Shown one piece after another: positions 7,028 to 11,199 of a stretch of DNA of 11,199 nt. How positions within the stretch are numbered: the stretch's first letter is position 1; each line of letters begins with the position of its first letter. Source of the DNA: SIG565 sp045647785 (lineage in GTDB: Bacteria; Bacillota; Clostridia; Oscillospirales; Acutalibacteraceae); NCBI GenBank assembly GCA_045647785.1, contig JAZRMU010000042.1, positions 1 through 11,199 of the forward strand, read 5' to 3'. A program made the position numbers and the translations under genes. Below the pieces are notes generated by a model. The model was not told the DNA's origin and did not search any database. It saw only the letters and a program-made list of their open reading frames with translations.

Positions 7028-8083
7028 ATGAATAGAATTGGTACATTTCAGGTAGCGGTTATGTTTTGTGCGTGCATTTTGGGCGCAGGTTTTTTGTCAG
7101 GTAACGAGCTTTGGCAGTTCTTTGCAACCTTTGGTGTTTTTGGCTTGGTGGGATGCGTCATTTCCGTTATTGCAATAGGGGTGTTTTGTGCTTTCATTGC
7201 CGAAATTGCGGTTAGTAAAAAAACTGAAAATCCCGAGGAGGTTTTATTATCTTCGCGTTACCGCAAGCTTTCGTCTGTATTTGGTATTTTGCAGGCAATT
7301 TTAGTTTTTGCGATAGTGGTTATAATGGTTGCGGGCTCAAGCACTTTAGTTAACACTATGACTGGCTTTAATAAGGCAGCCTTTTCGGTATTTTTTTGCG
7401 CATTATTATGCTTGTTTGTATTGCTTGGAACAGAAAATATAGTTCGCGCTTTTTCTGTACTCATCCCTTTTGTGGTAACGGCTTCGGTGATTATAAGTGT
7501 AATATTAATTTTTAAAAACAAGTCATTTAATATCCCGAATAATTCTGCTGCCTCTAACCCGCTACTTAATAATTGGGTGTTGTCAGCCATATCCTATGCA
7601 TCGTACACCGTGTTTTCATCGGTCGGCGTATTTGCGGCAATCAGCAGTAAAATCCGCAACCGCTCGGTTATATGGAAGGGAATTATGCTGGGCGTTTTAG
7701 TGATGTGTATTGTTTCTTTTTCAATAATTGGAGCAATTTATGCTGTTCCTGATGCTATGGAAAATGAACTACCAATGCTTGCATCCGCGTTGCATCTTGG
7801 AAAATTAACGGGAGTAATTTATGCGGTGCTTCTACTGTTTGGAATGTTTGGTGCGGCGCTTTCCTGTTTTATGGCGCTTGCAAATTATTTAAAGTTAAAA
7901 CTAAAATTAACATCAAAAACCAATATATTAGCGGTTATAATTTGTACCGTTTTAGCGTATTTTGGCAGCCTATTCGGATTTGGAGATTTAGTAGGAAGTG
8001 TTTACCCGATTTTCGGTTATATAGGCATTGTGGTGTTGACTCTGTTATTATTTGGATTTATTAAATGCAAGAAAAACCCTTGA
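7028..8083 (+). CDS. YkvI-like ten-helix membrane transporter (LeuT/APC-fold type)
   Basis: The 351-residue integral membrane protein has about ten hydrophobic segments (near 7-35, 38-60, 82-106, 118-133, 138-161, 182-205, 215-239, 257-285, 297-313 and 322-345). The first helix contains GAGFLSGNELWQFF (19-32), matching the broken-helix GAGF-SG-E signature of the YkvI family (COG3949), which belongs to the amino acid-polyamine-cation/LeuT fold group. That fold implies a secondary transporter, but no substrate is established for this family as far as I know. GGGAG (7017-7021) precedes the ATG by 6 nt. The 121 bp after the FkbM stop contain no clear terminator and no convincing promoter, so co-transcription with the methyltransferase is plausible. 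The last codons and stop lie in the terminator stem at 8073-8104. Confidence 0.8.
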   Translation: MNRIGTFQVAVMFCACILGAGFLSGNELWQFFATFGVFGLVGCVISVIAIGVFCAFIAEIAVSKKTENPEEVLLSSRYRKLSSVFGILQAILVFAIVVIMVAGSSTLVNTMTGFNKAAFSVFFCALLCLFVLLGTENIVRAFSVLIPFVVTASVIISVILIFKNKSFNIPNNSAASNPLLNNWVLSAISYASYTVFSSVGVFAAISSKIRNRSVIWKGIMLGVLVMCIVSFSIIGAIYAVPDAMENELPMLASALHLGKLTGVIYAVLLLFGMFGAALSCFMALANYLKLKLKLTSKTNILAVIICTVLAYFGSLFGFGDLVGSVYPIFGYIGIVVLTLLLFGFIKCKKNP

Positions 8084-8104
8084 TAAATTATCATCAAGGG
8101 TTTT
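8073..8104 (+). terminator. Terminator overlapping the end of the YkvI-like gene
   Basis: Arms AAAACCCTTGAT (8073-8084) and ATCAAGGGTTTT (8093-8104) are perfectly complementary around an 8-nt loop. The stop codon lies inside the left arm, and the T-tract is the end of the right arm. Confidence 0.75.
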
Positions 8105-8106
8105 AA

Positions 8107-8153
8107 TTGTGTAACGAATACTACCAGCACAGCTGGTAGTATTCGTTACACAA
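8107..8153. repeat. Perfect inverted repeat, 22-bp arms and 3-nt loop
   Basis: Positions 8107-8128 are the exact reverse complement of 8132-8153, separated by ACA. The inner arms read CCAGC/GCTGG and the outer ends are TTGTG/CACAA. No U-run follows on either strand, so it does not look like a terminator despite its very strong stem. A degenerate third copy of the arm (GCTGGTATTCATAAC) is at 8192-8206. It could be a protein-binding palindrome, an RNA processing stem or the remains of a small repeat element. Confidence 0.9.
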
Positions 8154-8157
8154 AAGC

Positions 8158-8188
8158 AAAATCCCCATTCTTACGAATGAGGATTTTT
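8158..8188. terminator. Terminator-like hairpin, possibly bidirectional
   Basis: AAAATCC-C-CATTC (8158-8170) pairs with GAATG-A-GGATTTT (8175-8187), with one C/A mismatch and a TTAC loop. T-rich tracts occur on both strands (ATTTTTGG on plus, GGATTTTGCTTTTG on minus). It may back up the terminators of the transporter gene (plus) and of the tRNA (minus). Confidence 0.6.
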
Positions 8189-8234
8189 GGTGCTGGTATT
8201 CATAACTAACCTGGGGCGCGAGGTGAAAAACTAC

Positions 8235-8278
8235 AAAAAAGAAGTGCCTCAACTACGCGAATTGCGTGTCGAGACACT
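8235..8278 (-). terminator. Terminator of tRNA-Pro
   Basis: Read on the minus strand, a 15-bp stem (8264-8278 with 8243-8258, one bulged base and two G-T pairs) closes a 5-nt loop and is followed by TTCTTTTTT. It begins four bases after the CCA end of the tRNA. Confidence 0.85.
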
Positions 8279-8282
8279 CGAC

Positions 8283-8359
8283 TGGTCGAGGTGACAGGAC
8301 TTGAACCTGCGGCCTCTGCGTCCCGAACGCAGCGCTCTACCAAACTGAGCCACACCTCG
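8283..8359 (-). tRNA. tRNA-Pro, anticodon CGG
   Basis: The reverse strand folds into a 77-nt cloverleaf. The acceptor CGAGGTG pairs with CACCTCG, the D-arm is GCTC/GAGC around AGTTTGGTA, the anticodon arm is CTGCG-TTCGGGA-CGCAG with anticodon CGG, the variable loop is AGGCC, and the T-arm is GCAGG-TTCAAGT-CCTGT with one G-T pair. Discriminator A and an encoded CCA end at 8283. It decodes CCG proline codons. It is a single-gene unit with its own promoter (8385-8413) and terminator (8235-8278). Confidence 0.96.
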
Positions 8360-8384
8360 AAATATCTAATTTTGCGACCATTCA

Positions 8385-8413
8385 ATTATAATAAATTTGT
8401 AGCTGCTTGTCAA
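8385..8413 (-). promoter_or_regulatory. Consensus sigma-A promoter for tRNA-Pro
   Basis: On the minus strand, TTGACA (8408-8413), a 17-bp spacer and TATAAT (8385-8390): both boxes match consensus exactly, as expected for a stable RNA gene. The start is near 8378, leaving about 19 nt of 5' precursor. The remaining gap from 8414 to 8489 is AT-rich and shows nothing else I can call. Confidence 0.9.
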
Positions 8414-8489
8414 TAGTTTTTTTATTTTATAAATTCTTATTTTTAATATAACACGATAAACTACGCTCGAAATCGACATTTTCTGCTTA

Positions 8490-8518
8490 TTGCAAGTAGA
8501 TAAGAAATGTGTTATAAT
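8490..8518 (+). promoter_or_regulatory. sigma-A promoter for the XRE regulator
   Basis: -35 TTGCAA (8490-8495), a 17-bp spacer and -10 TATAAT (8513-8518). The start is near 8525, giving a leader of about 24 nt. Confidence 0.75.
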
Positions 8519-8548
8519 AGTTATATTACATAATTTGGAGAGATTATT

Positions 8549-9127
8549 TTGGAAAACCTAAATGAAATATTTTCTAATAATATAACGAAATTCAGAATCG
8601 CTCATAATCTTACCCAATTTGAATTGGGGGCTAAAATTAATTATTCTGATAAGGCTGTTTCGCGTTGGGAAAGGGGAGAGGCTATTCCAGATGCCAAGGT
8701 GCTTATTCAGTTGAGTGAGATTTTTGAAGTAACTGTTGACGATCTTTTGCGAAATGAGGAAGCTGCTACTAAAAAAATCCTAACTGTTAAGCAACGTCGA
8801 GATAATCGATTTTTAATTTCTGCAATTTCCTGTATAGGAGTGTGGACGTTAGCTCTTATTGTCTTCATTGTTCTTTATATGTGCAAAATAACATATTGGA
8901 CTGTGTTTTCTTATGCTTTACCCGTATCGTTGATTGTAGCTGTTGTTTTTTCGGCTGTCTGGGGGAACAAGAAATCAAATTTCTGGACAGTATCAGCACT
9001 TGCATGGAGTATTATTTTAAGCGTTTATTTTGCTTTCTTTGAGTTCAATTTTTGGGTTCTGTTCTTTATAGGAATACCTGCTCAATTGCTCATATTTCTT
9101 GGTTTTAGAATCCATAATCGTAAATAA
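8549..9127 (+). CDS. XRE-family regulator with C-terminal membrane domain
   Basis: Residues 1-68 form an XRE/Cro-type helix-turn-helix: NITKFRIAHNLTQFELGAKI is followed by the recognition segment YSDKAVSRWERGEAIPD (32-48) and a standard VDDLL ending. After a charged linker (70-87), four hydrophobic segments follow at about 88-111, 116-138, 146-164 and 168-186, so the DNA-binding domain is probably tethered to the membrane. The start is TTG at 8549, supported by GGAG (8537-8540) 8 nt before it; no usable ATG lies near. HTH-plus-membrane proteins of this layout are common in Clostridia, but target and signal are unknown. Its own promoter and terminator isolate it from its neighbours. No obvious operator half-sites are visible in the upstream gap. 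Confidence 0.85.
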   Translation: MENLNEIFSNNITKFRIAHNLTQFELGAKINYSDKAVSRWERGEAIPDAKVLIQLSEIFEVTVDDLLRNEEAATKKILTVKQRRDNRFLISAISCIGVWTLALIVFIVLYMCKITYWTVFSYALPVSLIVAVVFSAVWGNKKSNFWTVSALAWSIILSVYFAFFEFNFWVLFFIGIPAQLLIFLGFRIHNRK

Positions 9128-9132
9128 AAACC

Positions 9133-9164
9133 GCCATTCTCAAATTTTGAGAATGGCTTTTCTT
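9133..9164 (+). terminator. Terminator of the XRE gene
   Basis: Perfect 11-bp arms GCCATTCTCAA (9133-9143) and TTGAGAATGGC (9147-9157), a 3-nt loop and TTTTCTT (9158-9164) lie five bases after the stop. Confidence 0.88.
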
Positions 9165-9215
9165 ATTGTGAGAATTGAAACTTATGGGTTGAGAGTGGCA
9201 AAGCTTAACAGTAGA

Positions 9216-9244
9216 TAGGAATTTCATATAAAGTGGTTTATAAT
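9216..9244 (+). promoter_or_regulatory. Probable promoter of degV, with leader inverted repeat
   Basis: A perfect -10 TATAAT (9239-9244) has only a weak -35 (TAGGAA, 9216-9221) at 17 bp, so it may need an activator. Just downstream of the expected start, CGGTC (9254-9258) and GACCG (9270-9274) form a short inverted repeat that could be an operator or a leader hairpin. Confidence 0.5.
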
Positions 9245-9293
9245 GTGCTCATACGGTCAATAATTAATCGACCGAAAGAAAGGAAAATTATTT

Positions 9294-10181
9294 ATGTCAA
9301 ATTTCATCTTAAGCTGTTGTTCAACAGCCGACCTTACAAAAAACTATCTGGAAAGTCGTAATATTAATTATGTTTGCTTTCACTATTTTTTAGATGGTAT
9401 TCAGTATCCTGATGATTTGGGTGAGTCAATGCCATTCGAGGTATTTTATAAAAAAATGGCAGAAGGCTCTGATACCAGTACATCTCAAGTAAATATTGAT
9501 GAGTATTATGATTATTTCGAGCCGTTTTTGTCTGAAGGTAAAGATATTTTGCACATCTGCCTTTCAAGCGGTCTTTCAGGCTCATATAACTCTGCTCGTA
9601 TCGCTGCAAGTGATTTGCGGGAAAAATACCCCGAGCGCAAGATTTACATCGTCGATTCTCTTGCCGCTTCATCGGGTTTTGGTCTTATAGTTGATAAACT
9701 TGCAGACCTGCGAGATGAAGGTAAGGATATAGATTTTATTTACAATTGGGTTGAGGAAAACAAGCTTAAAATGCACCTTTGGTTCTTTTCGACCGACCTT
9801 ACATTCTATGTTAAAGGTGGAAGAATTTCAAAAGCGGCCGGCCTTTTCGGCACTGCTTTAAAGCTATGCCCGTTGCTAAATATGGATGCAAATGGTAAGC
9901 TTGTTGCTCGCAGTAAAATAAGGGGTAAAGCAAAGGTTATTGAGGCCATTGTAGAGCGCATGTGTGAGAATGCGGAGGGAAGAGAAAACTATAATGGTAA
10001 ATGCTTTATAAGTCATTCGGCTTGCCAAGCTGATGCAGAAGCGGTCTCCGATTTAATTGTTAATAATTTCCCGAATCTTTGTGGAAAGCCCGAGCTTTTT
10101 AGTATTGGTACAACTATTGGTAGCCACACAGGTCCCGGTACTGTTGCCGTATTTTTCTGGGGCGACGAAAGAAAACTGTAG
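9294..10181 (+). CDS. DegV family fatty-acid-binding protein
   Basis: DegV/FakB-type proteins bind a fatty acid in the cytoplasm. In characterised Gram-positives FakB presents it to the kinase FakA for phosphorylation, though many DegV paralogues lack a known partner. The 295-residue length is typical. Motifs are TSTSQVN (61-67), LSSGLSGSYNSA (90-101) with the serines that bind the carboxylate, VDSLAASSG (120-128), GGRISK (175-180) and the C-terminal IGSHTGPGTVAVFF (275-288). AAAGGA (9279-9284) lies 9 nt before the ATG. No fakA-like gene is adjacent, so a role in fatty-acid activation is inferred from the family only. The gene is closed by a very strong terminator that overlaps the start region of spoVAC. 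Confidence 0.93.
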   Translation: MSNFILSCCSTADLTKNYLESRNINYVCFHYFLDGIQYPDDLGESMPFEVFYKKMAEGSDTSTSQVNIDEYYDYFEPFLSEGKDILHICLSSGLSGSYNSARIAASDLREKYPERKIYIVDSLAASSGFGLIVDKLADLRDEGKDIDFIYNWVEENKLKMHLWFFSTDLTFYVKGGRISKAAGLFGTALKLCPLLNMDANGKLVARSKIRGKAKVIEAIVERMCENAEGRENYNGKCFISHSACQADAEAVSDLIVNNFPNLCGKPELFSIGTTIGSHTGPGTVAVFFWGDERKL

Positions 10182-10189
10182 ATATTAAT

Positions 10190-10233
10190 AAAAACCTCAC
10201 TTTGGTAAATGCTATTACCAAAGTGAGGTTTTT
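10190..10233 (+). terminator. Terminator of degV overlapping the spoVAC ribosome binding site
   Basis: Perfect 19-bp arms (10190-10208 and 10215-10233) with a 6-nt loop end in TTTTT. The 3' arm includes GTGAGG (10223-10228), the only Shine-Dalgarno candidate for the ATG at 10236. Confidence 0.9.
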
Positions 10234-10235
10234 AT

Positions 10236-10679
10236 ATGCAAATTTCAAAATGTGAATATTCAGAGATGGTAAAAAAAGCAACACCGCCCTCTCCAAAGGT
10301 TAAGAATTTTATTAAGGCTTTTATAATCGGCGGATTAATATGTGTTTTAGGACAGGTATTGAAGAAGCTATACACAAGCTTTGGATTAGAAGAAGAAATC
10401 GTGAAAATGCTGGTGCCGGTAACGCTCATATTTTTAGCATCTTTGTTAACCGGTCTTAAGCTGTTTCATAAAATAGCAAAGAATGCAGGTGCAGGGACCC
10501 TAGTGCCGATAACTGGCTTTTCAAATGCCGTAAGCTCCCCAGCAATTGAGTTTAAAAGGGAGGGCTGGATACTCGGCGTCGGTGCTAAAATCTTTGCGAT
10601 TGCAGGACCCGTTATCGCTTATGGCGTTTTAGCCAGTGCAATTTATGGGGTTATTTATTGGATAACAACATTATTCTAA
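10236..10679 (+). CDS. spoVAC: Stage V sporulation protein AC
   Basis: SpoVAC is an inner-forespore-membrane component of the SpoVA dipicolinic acid channel, which loads Ca-DPA during sporulation and releases it at germination; the B. subtilis protein behaves as a mechanosensitive channel. The 147-residue product has hydrophobic segments near 25-45, 58-75, 86-104 and 115-145. The family signature from residue 84 reads AGAGTLVPITGFSNAVSSPA, then EFKREG (105-110), then GVGAKIFAIAGPVIAYG (114-130). The N-terminal YSEMVKKATPPSPKVKN also fits the family. ATG 10236 is 7 nt after GTGAGG. Unlike the usual spoVAC-spoVAD-spoVAE order, no partner follows, and a hairpin comes directly after the stop. No sigma-G-like promoter was recognised upstream, where degV's terminator sits. 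Confidence 0.93.
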   Translation: MQISKCEYSEMVKKATPPSPKVKNFIKAFIIGGLICVLGQVLKKLYTSFGLEEEIVKMLVPVTLIFLASLLTGLKLFHKIAKNAGAGTLVPITGFSNAVSSPAIEFKREGWILGVGAKIFAIAGPVIAYGVLASAIYGVIYWITTLF

Positions 10680-10680
10680 C

Positions 10681-10710
10681 AAAAAGGCTTGACCAAATCG
10701 GTCAAGCCTT
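10681..10710 (-). terminator. Intrinsic terminator of a minus-strand mini-transcript
   Basis: Arms AAGGCTTGACC (10684-10694) and GGTCAAGCCTT (10700-10710) are perfect, with a 5-nt loop. Read on the minus strand the stem is followed by TTTTTG. On the plus strand it is followed only by AAAATATATT. It is therefore best oriented for leftward transcription, though it may also stop spoVAC read-through. Confidence 0.75.
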
Positions 10711-10752
10711 AAAATATATTACAGTAATTCCTTTTAATAAAAAAGTGTGCAT
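10702..10752 (-). CDS. Putative 16-residue small protein of unknown function
   Basis: On the minus strand, ATG at 10752 opens a 16-codon ORF, MHTFLLKGITVIYFKA, ending in TGA at 10704-10702. A GAGG Shine-Dalgarno (10760-10763) lies 7 nt upstream. A second in-frame ATG at 10758 would add Met-Ala but is too close to that site. A promoter (10783-10811) predicts a start near 10776, and the stop codon lies inside the stem of the terminator at 10681-10710, so the whole transcript would be about 95 nt. The peptide is hydrophobic with two lysines and could be membrane-active or a short signal or toxin-like peptide. I recognise no family. It could also be a non-coding small RNA with a chance ORF. It converges on spoVAC and has no gene downstream that it could lead. 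Confidence 0.45.
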   Translation of the reverse strand: MHTFLLKGITVIYFKA

Positions 10753-10782
10753 CGCCATACCTCGTATTCGAAAAATTTTTAC

Positions 10783-10811
10783 ATTATAATAAGTTGCATT
10801 TTAAATGTAAA
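10783..10811 (-). promoter_or_regulatory. Leftward sigma-A promoter of the mini-gene
   Basis: On the minus strand, -35 TTTACA (10806-10811), a 17-bp spacer and -10 TATAAT (10783-10788). The region is AT-rich, which raises the chance of a fortuitous match, but the spacing and the downstream Shine-Dalgarno, ORF and terminator line up. Confidence 0.6.
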
Positions 10812-10844
10812 TACTATTTTATACTGTTTGGTAATAAGATTATT

Positions 10845-10884
10845 TTTACATCAATTTTACATGTAGTTGATTACGAATTTTACA
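10845..10884 (+). promoter_or_regulatory. Pho-box-like direct repeats upstream of the phosphate transporter
   Basis: TTTACA occurs at 10845-10850 and 10856-10861 (11-bp period). A degenerate TTGATT follows at 10867-10872 and a further TTTACA at 10879-10884. This matches the Gram-positive PhoP box (TT[A/T/C]A[C/T]A units about 5 bp apart). A possible -10, TAAAAT at 10894-10899, lies 9 bp after the last unit, as in Pho-activated promoters that lack a good -35. The downstream gene is a Na+/phosphate cotransporter, which fits phosphate control. Confidence 0.5.
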
Positions 10885-10959
10885 CCGCCGTTGTAAAATA
10901 TGAGCAAATGCGGATAAAACGGACTGCAAATAAAGATTATAAAGAATGAGGTTATGTAA

Positions 10960-11199
10960 ATGAACATTTTTGACGTACTTACGCTCATAGGCGGACTTTG
11001 TTTGTTCCTTTTCGGAATGAACCTTATGGGCGATGCGCTTGAAAGAAGCGCGGGCAGTAAACTTGAAATTATGATCGGTAAACTTACTACCGGCAAACTC
11101 GCTGGGCTCCTAACAGGTCTTGGTGTTACCGCCGTTATTCAGAGTTCTTCTGCAACAACGGTTATGGTCGTTGGCTTTGTAAACTCAAAACTTATGACC
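10960..11199 (+). CDS. Na+/Pi cotransporter family protein, N-terminal part (cut by window edge)
   Basis: The first 80 codons run to the right edge, starting at ATG 10960 after GAGG (10948-10951). The protein begins MNIFDVLTLIGGLCLFLFGM, then NLMGDALERSAGSKLEIMIGKL, with the hallmark VTAVIQSSSATTVMVVGFVN at about 57-76. QSSSATT is the signature of the NptA/PhoU-associated Na+/phosphate symporter family (PF02690), an inner-membrane importer of inorganic phosphate. The rest, including any C-terminal PhoU-like domain, is outside the window. The 250 bp upstream contain the Pho-box-like repeats and the leftward mini-gene promoter. Confidence 0.9.
   Translation, partial: MNIFDVLTLIGGLCLFLFGMNLMGDALERSAGSKLEIMIGKLTTGKLAGLLTGLGVTAVIQSSSATTVMVVGFVNSKLMT

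Noticed and set aside
8107..8153. 22-bp palindrome as an ordinary terminator
   Set aside because: Neither flank carries a U-tract, and other terminators lie on both sides.
8107..8206. CRISPR array or insertion sequence
   Set aside because: There are only three related segments, one inverted, with no regular spacers, no transposase and no target-site duplication.
10857..11096. 79-codon minus-strand ORF across the start of the phosphate transporter
   Set aside because: It overlaps the conserved QSSSATT-containing coding start of the transporter and its own upstream region; no Shine-Dalgarno or promoter supports it.
1..11199. Defence island, biosynthetic cluster or other large novel system
   Set aside because: All larger genes belong to known housekeeping, transport, regulatory or sporulation families and are in separate transcription units; nothing suggests a multi-gene novel system.

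Overview
The window reads as a stretch of ordinary chromosome from a low-to-moderate GC, spore-forming Firmicute of the class Clostridia, probably near the Oscillospiraceae/Ruminococcaceae. The signs are a convincing spoVAC sporulation gene, a queA-tgt-yajC block, GGAGG-type ribosome binding sites, near-consensus sigma-A promoters with 16-17 bp spacers, a TTG start, and compact intrinsic terminators after most units. Placement below class level is inference.

Layout. Positions 1-460 (minus) hold the N-terminal part of aspartate-semialdehyde dehydrogenase. It diverges from queA across a 121 bp region with two good opposing promoters and several short repeats. queA (582-1604) and tgt (1623-2753) are the consecutive tRNA queuosine genes. 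They are followed by yajC (own promoter) and a small four-helix membrane protein gene whose Shine-Dalgarno lies inside yajC's terminator. Next are a cytoplasmic GH3 beta-glycosidase with its own promoter and terminator (3633-5820), an FkbM-type methyltransferase with an extra N-terminal Rossmann-like region (5875-6906), and a YkvI-like ten-helix transporter (7028-8083).

Positions 8073-8413 are non-coding but dense. Four hairpins lie in a row, one with perfect 22-bp arms, followed by tRNA-Pro(CGG) on the minus strand with a perfect-consensus promoter. Then come an XRE regulator fused to a membrane domain (8549-9127), a DegV fatty-acid-binding protein (9294-10181), and a solitary spoVAC (10236-10679) whose ribosome binding site lies in degV's terminator. 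The window ends in the first 80 codons of a Na+/Pi cotransporter (10960 onward), preceded by TTTACA repeats in roughly 11-bp phase that look like a PhoP/PhoB box.

There is no mobile element, CRISPR array, phage gene or defence island. The most notable item beyond routine annotation is a probable mini-gene on the minus strand at 10681-10811. It has a sigma-A promoter, a GAGG Shine-Dalgarno, a 16-codon ORF and an intrinsic terminator overlapping its stop, and I recognise no family for it. The other points of interest are the two terminators that mask the next gene's ribosome binding site, the isolated spoVAC, the Pho-box-like repeats and the 22-bp palindrome near the tRNA.
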